Part shown: positions 43,338 through 51,304 of the stretch, in pieces
Layout of the letters: each line of letters opens with the position of its first letter
Numbering within the stretch: position 1 is the first letter of the stretch
Source: CAG-791 sp045546175
GTDB taxonomy: Bacteria > Bacillota > Clostridia > Lachnospirales > Lachnospiraceae
Assembly: GCA_045546175.1 (NCBI GenBank)
Contig: JAZQCI010000117.1
Span: forward strand, 1-64,000
DNA length: 64,000 bases
Direction of reading: 5' to 3'
The notes under the pieces: generated by a model
What the model was told of the DNA's origin: nothing
What the model saw: the letters and a program-made list of their open reading frames with translations, nothing else
Databases searched by the model: none
Program-made: the position numbers and the translations under genes

Positions 43338-43781
43338 ATGGGAGTTACAAAACTGATGCTTATATGCCTGGTAGGTGCCATCATTGAAGCGCTTCAGATG
43401 GTATTGATCAAAAAAGGGTATTTCTTAGGGAAACCGGACCCGGATGCCGTTACAGTCATTGCACACAAGGTTCACGAGCCAAGTTTTAATTACATTCCGG
43501 GCAGGCAGACGTACGATGATAAGTCTGGAAGGTATGTGTTCGACTGGAAGTACGAGTGGGAATACGAAGGTAAAAAACATTCGATCATGTATTGCAACAA
43601 CCCTAACAGCCAGTATGAACACTACATGTCGACGTTTCCGGAAGAAATCACAGTAACGATACACAAAAAGACCGGCACATACTATATTCCAAGGAACGTA
43701 CGAGCGCAGGGAAATAAATATCTTGCCAGCCTGGCAGTTTCCCTGATCATAAGTACAGTCATCGTCAATATGTTCATTTAA
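43338..43781 (+). CDS. Membrane protein, DUF3592-like
   Basis: 147 residues with one helix near each end (LMLICLVGAIIEALQMVLI and YLASLAVSLIISTVIVNMFI) flanking a soluble beta domain containing FDWKYEWEYEGKKHSIMYCNN. The topology and a central W-YEG-K strand resemble DUF3592. Function unknown. AAGGAG precedes the ATG by 11 bp. It ends 40 bp before the 53-bp repeat array. Confidence 0.55.
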   Translation: MGVTKLMLICLVGAIIEALQMVLIKKGYFLGKPDPDAVTVIAHKVHEPSFNYIPGRQTYDDKSGRYVFDWKYEWEYEGKKHSIMYCNNPNSQYEHYMSTFPEEITVTIHKKTGTYYIPRNVRAQGNKYLASLAVSLIISTVIVNMFI

Positions 43782-43819
43782 GAACTGTTCTGCCTCTCGT
43801 GGAGGAGCATTGCACTTGT

Positions 43820-44243
43820 CCATTTTCTGGAATCAGCACTGCGGTTGCGGCTCGCACCTGCAGTGCTATTGCCTTCTTTCCGGCATCTGTACTGCCGTTG
43901 CGGCCCGCACCTGCATTGCTATTGAATTCTCCCTAGCCTTTGCACTGCATTTCTGCCCCCAGCCTGCATTGCAATTGTCTTCTTTCCGGCATCTGTACTG
44001 CCGCAGGGGCTCGTACCTGCATTGCTATTGACTTCTTCCTAGTCTCTGCACTGCATTTCTGCCCCCAGCCTGCATTGCAATTGCCTTCTTTCCGGCATCT
44101 GTACTGCCGTTGCGGCCCGCACCTGCAGTGCTATTGACTTCTTCCTAGTCTCTGCACTGCATTTCTGCCCCTAACCTGCATTGCATTTGCCCATTTTCCG
44201 AAGCCTGCACTGCACTCCCGGCTCCCAGCAAACTCTTTCATAC
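43820..44243 (+). repeat. 53-bp tandem repeat with alternating A/B subunits (about 8 units)
   Basis: Subunits begin at 43820, 43873, 43926, 43979, 44032, 44085, 44138 and 44191, exactly 53 bp apart. Type A (43873, 43979, 44085) contains CTTCTTTCCGGCATCTGTAC; type B (43926, 44032, 44138) contains TGCACTGCATTTCTGCCCC. The A-B pair gives an exact higher-order period of 106 bp. All units end near CCTGCATTGC or CTGCAGTGC. First and last units are divergent. No gene is supported across this stretch; the remaining bases to 44380 show nothing else. Confidence 0.88.
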
Positions 44244-44384
44244 CGCTAAGCTGTACAAAGCAAGTGCCGCCAGGGGTGCCCGCCGCCCAGCAATCATTTC
44301 TCATACCGTCTGGTAGTTCCCCGCCCATCTCAGCGCCACAGCCCCGCCCTTCAAAGAAAAAAAATATCATAATTAAAAAAACAC

Positions 44385-44413
44385 AAGACATTTTCTTAAA
44401 AGAGGTCTATAAT
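44385..44413 (+). promoter_or_regulatory. Promoter of the ech-hyp operon
   Basis: AAGACA (44385-44390) and perfect TATAAT (44408-44413), 17 bp apart. The start of echA is 92 bp downstream; that leader also contains a TTGACA at 44428 without a matching -10, and CCCGG/CCGGG-rich pairs near 44459-44473. Confidence 0.65.
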
Positions 44414-44505
44414 ACCGTTTAGTCTAATTGACATAAATTTAACTACTGAACGATCCATCCCGGCAGACCCGGGAGAGGGCGTTCCGGATGGAAAGGAAAT
44501 CGGAA

Positions 44506-46428
44506 ATGGGAATATCAGTATTCTTAATCCTGTTCCCGCTGTGCTGTGCACCGGTGATGTATCTGATCACAAATGACAGACTGCGGGCGTACGTCACCTA
44601 TGTGGCAGTCGGAATCATCGCGGCAGCGTCAGTGGCGCTGACTGCGCAGTGGGCCATGAACGGAGCGGTGCCGGTCATGCTGTACAAAGAGACAGAGATG
44701 GCGGACCACGTCATACTTGTGGCGGAGCTGCTCTTGATGGTATTGGTCACTTACTTATGTTTTAAGCATAAGAAGTACTGGATCAGCCTTCTGTCGATCG
44801 TTCCTACGCTGATGATCGCGCGGCATGAACTGAGCGGCGCTAAGCCCATGACACTCTGCCATATTTACATCGACCACCTTTCGATCCTGATGTGCCTGAT
44901 CGTCGGTATTGTGGGAAGCCTGATCGTGGTCTATGCGGTCGGTTACATGTACGGCTATCATATGCACAGGAAAGATGTCAGGGACAACAGAAGATATTTC
45001 TATATGCTCCTGTTTGTCTTCCTGGGCGCCATGTTCGGATTTGTTCTCTCCGAGAGCCTTCTGTGGATCGACTTTTTCTGGGAGGTGACCAGTGTGTGCT
45101 CCTTCCTTCTGATCGGATACACCAAAGAGCCGGAGGCCATCAACAATTCTTTCCGGGCACTGTGGATGAACCTACTGGGCGGCGTGGCGCTGGCAGCCGG
45201 TATTCTCTATTTTGCCCAGACGATGAACTGCGTCTCGTTCCATAAGCTCATCGAATATGCGCAGATGGACATTGATTCTGCGACCATTGCAGTGGCTCTG
45301 ATCGCTTTTGCGGCACTCACAAAGGCGGCGCAGCTGCCGTTCTCCACGTGGCTGATGGGGGCCATGGTCGCGCCCACGCCTTCTTCCGCGCTGCTGCACT
45401 CCGCGACGATGGTCAAGGCAGGAATCTATGTGCTTTTCCGCCTTGCGCCCGCTATGGGCGACACCGCGACCGGAAACGTCGTTGTCTTTATCGGCGGATT
45501 TACGTTCTTTATGGCGTCCATCATGGCGATCTCCCAGAGCGACGGCAAAAAAGTGCTGGCTTTCTCGACGATCTCCAACCTGGGGCTTATGACGGCCTGC
45601 GCGGGCGTCGGCGCCCATGAGACGGTCTGGGCCGGTATTTTCCTGATGATGTTCCACGCGGTCTCCAAATCCCTGCTTTTCCAGGATGTGGGCGCCACCG
45701 AGAACGCGACCGGAAGCCGCGATATCGAGGATATGCACGGACTGCTGTACCGTCTTCCCATGCTGGGCTTCTATATGTTCATCGGAATCGCCGCCATGTT
45801 CCTGGCTCCTTTCGGAATGCTGATCTCCAAGTGGTCGGCGCTGAAAGCGGCTGTGGACAGAAATAATATTCTTCTCGTTATGTTTATCACCTATGGTTCG
45901 GCTACGACCGGCTTCTACTGGACAAAGTGGATGGGCAAGATCATCAGCCGCAGCCATGAGACGGGAGAGAGGATGAAGAAGGACGTCACGCAGAAGAATG
46001 AGACGTTCTCGCTGACGGTCCACGCGGTCATGATGATCGCGCTGTGTGTCCTGATGCCCTGGCTGTCGACGCATTTTGTCGACCCGCTCCTGGTGGAGAT
46101 GTTCGGCAGGTTTACAAACGTCCTGCCGGGTATGATCCTGGTCATGATGGTTCTGATCATGTGCATAGTCCTGGCGATCCCGATCCCGGCTTACATCTAT
46201 GCCAAGAACCAGAAGACCAACTACAAGCTCAACTATATGAGCGGTATCAACACCGGTAAGAACAACGGCTTTGTTGATTCCTTCGGAGAAGAGAAGAAAC
46301 TGTGGCTTACCAATTACTATTTTGACAGACTGATCCAGCCGGATAAGATGATGGTCTACTGCCAGCTCCTGACGGCAGCCGTATTGGCCGTCATGGTCAG
46401 TTTCGTCCTGGGAGGTGTGCTGGTATGA
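44506..46428 (+). CDS. echA: Ech hydrogenase subunit A, NuoL-like proton/sodium channel
   Basis: Large membrane antiporter-like subunit of the energy-converting [NiFe] hydrogenase. It has about 14-16 hydrophobic helices in 640 residues, with the conserved Glu in WEVTSVCSFLLIGY, the Lys in ALTKAAQLPFSTWLMGAM and VAPTPSSALLHSATMVKAG, the marks of NuoL/Mrp-type ion channels. In the complex it couples H2 production or uptake with ferredoxin to ion movement. ATG 44506 is chosen because AAGGAAA lies 7 bp upstream; ATG 44488 is also in frame. It overlaps echB by 4 bp. Confidence 0.9.
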   Translation: MGISVFLILFPLCCAPVMYLITNDRLRAYVTYVAVGIIAAASVALTAQWAMNGAVPVMLYKETEMADHVILVAELLLMVLVTYLCFKHKKYWISLLSIVPTLMIARHELSGAKPMTLCHIYIDHLSILMCLIVGIVGSLIVVYAVGYMYGYHMHRKDVRDNRRYFYMLLFVFLGAMFGFVLSESLLWIDFFWEVTSVCSFLLIGYTKEPEAINNSFRALWMNLLGGVALAAGILYFAQTMNCVSFHKLIEYAQMDIDSATIAVALIAFAALTKAAQLPFSTWLMGAMVAPTPSSALLHSATMVKAGIYVLFRLAPAMGDTATGNVVVFIGGFTFFMASIMAISQSDGKKVLAFSTISNLGLMTACAGVGAHETVWAGIFLMMFHAVSKSLLFQDVGATENATGSRDIEDMHGLLYRLPMLGFYMFIGIAAMFLAPFGMLISKWSALKAAVDRNNILLVMFITYGSATTGFYWTKWMGKIISRSHETGERMKKDVTQKNETFSLTVHAVMMIALCVLMPWLSTHFVDPLLVEMFGRFTNVLPGMILVMMVLIMCIVLAIPIPAYIYAKNQKTNYKLNYMSGINTGKNNGFVDSFGEEKKLWLTNYYFDRLIQPDKMMVYCQLLTAAVLAVMVSFVLGGVLV

Positions 46429-47294
46429 GTATCAAAGCAGCAATCATGGTAATTCTGTATGTTTTGCTGGCGCCTCTGGCGGGAGGCCTGATGGAAGGCC
46501 TGGACCGCAAGATCAGCGCCCGGATGCAGGGCAGGATCGGACCGCCGATCCTCCAGCCCTTTTATGATGTCATTAAACTGTTTAACAAGCAGGTCATATC
46601 GGTGAGCGTTCTGCAGTCTTCGCTCCTTCTGTGCTATCTGGCACTGATGATCTTCACCGGCGCGATCTTTTTCGCCGGGAGCGATATCCTGATGTGTCTG
46701 TTCGTGCTCACCACGGCTTCCACGTTCATGTATTTTGCCGCGGTGGTGACGAGCTCGCCTTACAACACGATCGCCTCCTCGAGAGAGCTGATCCAGATCA
46801 TGACTTATGAGCCCGCGGTACTGCTGGCGGGCGTCGGCTTCTATCTGGTGGCCGGGACTTTCAGCGTCGCCAAAATAGCGAGCAGCAGCACAGTCATGCT
46901 GACCAGGATGCCGGGCCTGTTTGCCTCTTTTGTCCTGATCCTTCTCATCAAGATGAGAAAGTCACCCTTCGACGTCAGCACATCCCATCACGCCCACCAG
47001 GAGCTGGTCATGGGCGTCAAAACAGAGATGGGAGCCCAGAATCTGGCGATCTTTACGATCACGGAGTGGTATGAGAACGCGTTCCTGATGGGGATCGTCG
47101 CCCTCTTTGTGGTGACATCCAACCCGCTCAGTTTACTGGGCGCGGCGCTTCTGTGCTCGGTCGTCTTTTTCTTCCTGATCCTGGCGGACAACGCCTGCGC
47201 GCGCGTCAAGTGGGGACAGATGCTGAAGGTGACCTGGCTGTTTACGTTTTTCGCTTCCGGCGTCAATTTGCTGATCCTGATGCTGATCCGATGA
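46425..47294 (+). CDS. echB: Ech hydrogenase subunit B, NuoH-like membrane subunit
   Basis: Membrane subunit that anchors the hydrogenase arm, with about eight helices in 289 residues. Conserved parts: GRIGPPILQPFYDVIKLFNK (quinone/charge cavity region), YEPAVLLAGVGFY and the charged SPFDVSTSHHAHQELVMG loop, all typical of group 4 hydrogenase NuoH homologues. GGGAGG lies before the ATG, within the end of echA. Confidence 0.9.
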   Translation: MSIKAAIMVILYVLLAPLAGGLMEGLDRKISARMQGRIGPPILQPFYDVIKLFNKQVISVSVLQSSLLLCYLALMIFTGAIFFAGSDILMCLFVLTTASTFMYFAAVVTSSPYNTIASSRELIQIMTYEPAVLLAGVGFYLVAGTFSVAKIASSSTVMLTRMPGLFASFVLILLIKMRKSPFDVSTSHHAHQELVMGVKTEMGAQNLAIFTITEWYENAFLMGIVALFVVTSNPLSLLGAALLCSVVFFFLILADNACARVKWGQMLKVTWLFTFFASGVNLLILMLIR

Positions 47295-47323
47295 CCGGCG
47301 GCTATATTTTGCACTATGATAAA

Positions 47324-47349
47324 GGCTTTCGAAGCGAGCCTTGACTAAG
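47324..47349 (+). repeat. Partial copy of the structured intergenic element (third hairpin and tail)
   Basis: GGCTTTCGAAGCGAGCCTTGACTAAGG matches the 3' end of copies A and C (GCGAGCCTTGA...AAGG) and directly precedes the ribosome site of echC. The 5' two hairpins are missing. Confidence 0.5.
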
Positions 47350-47364
47350 GAGAGATAGGATACT

Positions 47365-47853
47365 ATGGGTAAAGTCAAAAAATCTCCGTGGGTGCTGCAC
47401 TATGACGGAAGCAGCTGCAACGGATGCGATATAGAAGTTCTCGCCTGCCTCACACCCGTCTATGACGCGGAGCGGTTCGGCATCGTCAATACCGGAGATC
47501 CGCTGCAGGCGGACATTTTCCTGATCACGGGCGGCATCAACACGCAGAACAAAGCGGTGGTGGAGCAGCTCTACGATCAGATGCCCCGCCCCAAGGTAGT
47601 GGTGGCGGTCGGCACCTGTGCCTGCACAGGAGGTATTTTCAAGGAGTGCTACAACATACTCGGAGGCGCGGATACGACTGTGCCGGTGGACATCTATGTG
47701 CCCGGCTGCGCGGCGAGGCCGCAGGCGATCATAGACGGCCTTGTTCAGGCCATTGAGCTCTTCCAGAAGAGGAGCGACAAGCACGACAAGATCGAGCGCA
47801 GACACAAGGAAGAGGAAGAGAGGAAAGCGCATGATAAAGTGTCCGGAAAATGA
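47365..47853 (+). CDS. echC: Ech hydrogenase subunit C, small (NuoB-like) subunit
   Basis: Carries the [4Fe-4S] cluster next to the NiFe site. Ligands: CNGC (Cys 18, 21), GTCAC (Cys 85) and PGCAARP (Cys 115). The C-terminus is a charged helix. At 162 residues it is the short form seen in group 4 hydrogenases. Overlaps echD by 23 bp. Confidence 0.92.
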   Translation: MGKVKKSPWVLHYDGSSCNGCDIEVLACLTPVYDAERFGIVNTGDPLQADIFLITGGINTQNKAVVEQLYDQMPRPKVVVAVGTCACTGGIFKECYNILGGADTTVPVDIYVPGCAARPQAIIDGLVQAIELFQKRSDKHDKIERRHKEEEERKAHDKVSGK

Positions 47854-48232
47854 ATTGATCGTGATCGAAAAAGGGGAGCTGCTCTCCAAGTGCATGGAGA
47901 TGAAGGTGAACGGACTGCGCTTCTCGCAGGCCTGCGCGGCCTTCTATGAGGGCAATTATGAGCTGAGCTATTCTTTTGCCGACGACGAGACTTATGAATA
48001 CAAGACGCTGCGCCTCGTGGCCGGGCTCGACGAGGAGATCCCCAGCATCACGCAGATCATCCCCATGGCGGTCTTCTACGAGAACGAAATGGCGGAAATG
48101 TACGGTGTCAAAATACAGATGATCAGCCTGGATTATAAGAACAAGCTCTATCGCATCAACGAGGAAGCACCGCTTCTTCCCAAGGACGCGAAGGTTAAGA
48201 ACACAGCAGAGGACGCAGGAGGTAAGGCTTAA
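47831..48232 (+). CDS. echD: Ech hydrogenase subunit D, NuoC-like
   Basis: Hydrophilic subunit of 133 residues. The second half shows ITQIIPMAVFYENEMAEMYGVKI, equivalent to the NuoC region that contacts the large subunit. ATG 47831 is chosen because GAGAGGAA lies 7-10 bp upstream; upstream codons in the same frame read only shadow sequence of echC. Ends 1 bp before echE. Confidence 0.85.
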   Translation: MIKCPENELIVIEKGELLSKCMEMKVNGLRFSQACAAFYEGNYELSYSFADDETYEYKTLRLVAGLDEEIPSITQIIPMAVFYENEMAEMYGVKIQMISLDYKNKLYRINEEAPLLPKDAKVKNTAEDAGGKA

Positions 48233-48233
48233 T

Positions 48234-49313
48234 ATGGGTAATATCAGTGTAGTTCCCTTTGGCCCGCAGCATCCGGTACTGCCGGAGCCGATCCATCTGG
48301 ATCTGGTCATTGAGGATGAAAAGGTCATAGAAGCTGTCCCGTCCATAGGCTTTGTCCACAGAGGACTGGAGAGTCTTATTGCCAAAAAAGACTATAACGA
48401 GATGGTCTATGTGGCGGAGAGAACCTGCGGCATCTGCAGTTTCGGCCACGGAATGGGATACGTGGAAGCGGTCGAGAAGATCATGAACATGGAGATCCCG
48501 GATCGCGCCAGATACCTGAGAACGATCTGGATGGAGCTGTCCCGCATGCACAGCCACCTTCTGTGGCTGGGCCTTCTGGCAGACGCTTTCGGCTATGAGA
48601 GCCTGTTCTATCACTGCTGGAGGATCCGCGAGCAGGTCCTGGATATGATCGAGGAGTCCACCGGCGGAAGAGTCATCTTCTCCGTCAACAAGGTGGGCGG
48701 CGTCATGAAGGATATGGACGCGGCGATGCTGACCAGATTCAGCGAGAAGCTGGGCGAGGTGGAAGACCAGGTCATCGCGGTCAGGAAGAACTTCCTCTAT
48801 GACAAAACCGTGCAGCTTCGTCTGCGCGGCGTCGGCGTCCTCACGAAGCAGCAGGCCCACGACCTGGGCTGCGCAGGCCCCTTCGGAAGGGCCAGCGGCA
48901 TCGCGACGGACATGAGAACACGCGGCTACGGCGCCTATGGCGACCTGGAATTCGAGCCCATCACGAGCAATGAGGGCGACAGTTTCGCGCGCTGCCAGTG
49001 CAGGATCGATGAGATCCTGCAGTCCATCGACCTGATCCGCCAGGCGATGGGCATGATCCCGGACGGCGACCTTTTCGTACCTGTCAAAGGAAATCCGAAC
49101 GGGGAGTATTTCATGCGGATTGAACAGCCCAGAGGGGAGGCGGTCTATTATGTCAAAGGAAGCGGAAAACCGTATCTTAACCGTCTGAGGATCCGCACGC
49201 CTACTTTCGCAAACCTTCCGGGCCTGTGTGAGACCCTCAAAGGGGCGGATTACGCGGACGTGCCGATCCTGATCCTCACGATCGATCCCTGCATCAGCTG
49301 CACAGAGCGGTAA
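48234..49313 (+). CDS. echE: Ech hydrogenase subunit E, catalytic NiFe large subunit
   Basis: Holds the NiFe active site. Both metal-binding pairs are intact: RTCGICSFGH (Cys 65, 68) and DPCISCTER (Cys 353, 356), so this is a hydrogenase and not a complex I homologue. The protein stops directly after CTER at residue 359, so there is no C-terminal extension to be removed by a maturation protease. Also seen: PFGPQHPVLPEPIHL at the start and SRMHSHLLWLGLL. AGGAGG lies 10 bp before the ATG. Confidence 0.95.
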   Translation: MGNISVVPFGPQHPVLPEPIHLDLVIEDEKVIEAVPSIGFVHRGLESLIAKKDYNEMVYVAERTCGICSFGHGMGYVEAVEKIMNMEIPDRARYLRTIWMELSRMHSHLLWLGLLADAFGYESLFYHCWRIREQVLDMIEESTGGRVIFSVNKVGGVMKDMDAAMLTRFSEKLGEVEDQVIAVRKNFLYDKTVQLRLRGVGVLTKQQAHDLGCAGPFGRASGIATDMRTRGYGAYGDLEFEPITSNEGDSFARCQCRIDEILQSIDLIRQAMGMIPDGDLFVPVKGNPNGEYFMRIEQPRGEAVYYVKGSGKPYLNRLRIRTPTFANLPGLCETLKGADYADVPILILTIDPCISCTER

Positions 49314-49333
49314 AGCGCGGGAAAGGAGCTCAA

Positions 49334-49828
49334 ATGTCAACATTTCTGAATTTTACGGGGACACTTCTCAAGAACCTTGTGAGCAAACCCGTCACCAAAA
49401 ATTATCCCGAAGAGCCTGCGGTCTACCCGGAGCGCATGAGAGGGCGCATCGTGATCGACATCGATCAGTGCATTTCCTGCGGTCTGTGCGTCCGCAGCTG
49501 CCCTCCCAGATGCATCACGGTGGACAAAAATGAGGGAACCTGGACCATCAACCGCTTCGACTGCATCGCATGCGGCTACTGTGCCTCCAAGTGCCCGAAA
49601 AAGTGCCTGAAGCTCATTCCGGGCTACCAGAAGCCCGGGCGCTCCAAAGCGGCCGTCACCTACCACAAATCGGAAGAGGTGATGGAAGCGGAGAGAAAGA
49701 AAGCGGCTGAGATGGCGGCCAAAAAAGAGGCGGCCCTGAAGGCGGCCAAGGAGAAGGCGGCTGCGGCCGGCGCGGCGAAAGCGGCTCCGGCGGCGAAAAC
49801 ACCCGCGGCGGAGAAATCGGCAGATTAA
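49334..49828 (+). CDS. echF: Ech hydrogenase subunit F, polyferredoxin (NuoI-like) with Ala/Lys-rich tail
   Basis: Electron-entry subunit with two [4Fe-4S] motifs, CISCGLCVRSCPPRC and CIACGYCASKCPKKC. After the ferredoxin domain (to about residue 105) follows a 55-residue Ala/Lys/Glu-rich helix (AERKKAAEMAAKKEAALKAA and so on), unlike ordinary EchF proteins. AAAGGAG lies 6 bp before the ATG. The stop codon is inside a perfect TTAACTCAG/CTGAGTTAA hairpin. Confidence 0.9.
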   Translation: MSTFLNFTGTLLKNLVSKPVTKNYPEEPAVYPERMRGRIVIDIDQCISCGLCVRSCPPRCITVDKNEGTWTINRFDCIACGYCASKCPKKCLKLIPGYQKPGRSKAAVTYHKSEEVMEAERKKAAEMAAKKEAALKAAKEKAAAAGAAKAAPAAKTPAAEKSAD

Positions 49829-49857
49829 CTCAGGGGGGGATGCCCCCACTGAGTTAA
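49825..49857 (+). terminator. Strong hairpin over the echF stop codon
   Basis: TTAACTCAG (49825-49833) pairs with CTGAGTTAA (49849-49857), extended by G and C runs around an ATG loop. There is no T-run, so it may be a processing or mRNA-stabilising hairpin rather than a terminator; hypC follows about 100 bp later. Confidence 0.55.
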
Positions 49858-49858
49858 A

Positions 49859-49950
49859 TGATGCACACGCGTGCGGAAAGGAGGATGTTGCCTTACAGGC
49901 AACCCGCACGCGGCGCAGCGGCTCGCTCTGCGAGCCTTGAATAGAAAGGT
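49859..49950 (+). repeat. Structured intergenic element, copy C
   Basis: TGATGCACACGCGTGCGG, inner hairpin GTTGCC/GGCAAC, outer CGCGTGCGG/CCGCACGCG, third hairpin GGCTCGC/GCGAGCC, then CCTTGAATAGAAAGG directly before hypC. The inner stem changes C-G to T-A on both arms relative to copy A, a compensatory change. Confidence 0.82.
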
Positions 49951-49961
49951 CATAGATAACT

Positions 49962-50177
49962 ATGTGTGTGGCAATGCCGGGCAAGGTGCTGTTCGTCTCA
50001 GAGCGGACGGCCCTTGTGGATTTTAACGGAAACAGAGTGAATGCCAGGACCGGTCTGGTAAAGATCGAGCCGGGCGACAACGTGCTGGTGCACGCGGGCT
50101 GCATCCTCCAGAAAGTCTCGGACAGGGAAATGGAAGAGATGAACAAAATCATGGAGGAGATGGATCAGCTCCTCTGA
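49962..50177 (+). CDS. hypC: Hydrogenase maturation chaperone HypC
   Basis: Binds HypD and carries the Fe(CN)2CO unit to the large subunit. It starts MCVAMPGKVLFV with the essential Cys 2 and ends with a helix (SDREMEEMNKIMEEM); 71 residues is normal. The AAAGG in front of it is the end of structured element C. Followed by hypD after 16 bp. Confidence 0.94.
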   Translation: MCVAMPGKVLFVSERTALVDFNGNRVNARTGLVKIEPGDNVLVHAGCILQKVSDREMEEMNKIMEEMDQLL

Positions 50178-50193
50178 ATTCGGAATATAGAAT

Positions 50194-51270
50194 ATGAATC
50201 TTGAAGAGATCAAAAAATACTTAAAAGAATATAACGGCCCGGAACTGAAGATCATGGAAGTCTGCGGAAGTCATACCGGCGCGATTGCCAAAAACGGCAT
50301 CCCGGGACTTCTGTCGGACAGGATCCACCTGATCTCAGGTCCGGGCTGTCCCGTGTGTGTGACGCCTTCGTCCTATATCGACAGGCTGATCGACCTGTGC
50401 CTGACGCCGGGCACCTGTGTCGTGACCTTCGGGGACCTGATCAGGGTCCCGGGCAGCAGGATGAGCCTGCAGCAGGCCTCCGGAAGGGGCGGAAATGTCA
50501 GGATGGTCTATTCCCCCATGGACATATTTCCGATGGCGAGCAAAGATCCGGATACGACCTTCGTATTCGCGGCGGTGGGATTTGAGACAACGGCGCCGGT
50601 CTACGCGCTGATGGTCCAACAGATCCTCGAGGATCACATTGAAAATGTGAAGATTCTGACCGCGCTCCGCACGATGCCGGGAATCATCGACCGCCTGTGT
50701 GCGCAGGGAGCCGACATCCAGGGATTTCTGGCACCCGGCCATGTGGCGGTAGTTACGGGGAGCAAGGCTTTTGAGCCTCTCGCGGCAAAATACAGCATCC
50801 CGTTCGGCGTGGCGGGCTTTACCGGCGCGCAGATCCTGACGGCACTCTGCGGGATCGTGATGGCGTGCGAGAGAATGCAGGGCGGCAGTCCGGGAACTGA
50901 GGCCGGCGGAAATCTGGTGATGAATTATTATCCCTCCGTGGTGACGAGAGAAGGAAATACAGAGGCGCAGAAGCTGGTGGATCGATATTTTGACGAATCG
51001 GACGCGGTCTGGAGGGGCATGGGCATGGTCCCGGCCTCGGGAAGGATTCTGCGCGAAGAGTTCGCACAGCTGGACGCCGGGAGCAGAGGGCTGAACGAGG
51101 ACCACAAGATCAACGCGGGATGCTGCTGCGACAAGGTGCTGATGGGCAGGATGAAGCCCACGCAGTGCCCGCTTTTCGGAAAAGTGTGCTCGCCGCTCCG
51201 GCCGCAGGGCGCGTGTATGGTCTCCACGGAAGGAAACTGCTATACTTATTACGTAAACCACCGCGAATGA
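50194..51270 (+). CDS. hypD: Hydrogenase maturation protein HypD
   Basis: Iron-sulfur scaffold where cyanide and CO are bound to iron. Conserved motifs are present: MEVCGSHTGAIAKNG, GPGCPVCVTP, AVGFETTAPV, and the C-terminal CCCDKVLMGRMKPTQCPLFGK that holds the [4Fe-4S] cluster. Length 358 is usual. It sits between hypC and hypE in one operon. Confidence 0.95.
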   Translation: MNLEEIKKYLKEYNGPELKIMEVCGSHTGAIAKNGIPGLLSDRIHLISGPGCPVCVTPSSYIDRLIDLCLTPGTCVVTFGDLIRVPGSRMSLQQASGRGGNVRMVYSPMDIFPMASKDPDTTFVFAAVGFETTAPVYALMVQQILEDHIENVKILTALRTMPGIIDRLCAQGADIQGFLAPGHVAVVTGSKAFEPLAAKYSIPFGVAGFTGAQILTALCGIVMACERMQGGSPGTEAGGNLVMNYYPSVVTREGNTEAQKLVDRYFDESDAVWRGMGMVPASGRILREEFAQLDAGSRGLNEDHKINAGCCCDKVLMGRMKPTQCPLFGKVCSPLRPQGACMVSTEGNCYTYYVNHRE

Positions 51271-51304
51271 ACATGGTAGGCGGATTGGGAAGGAAGGGCG
51301 TTCA

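Noticed and set aside
43810..44137. Cys-rich short ORFs within the 53-bp repeat
   Set aside because: They arise from the repeat unit being stop-poor; no ribosome site, no conserved start.
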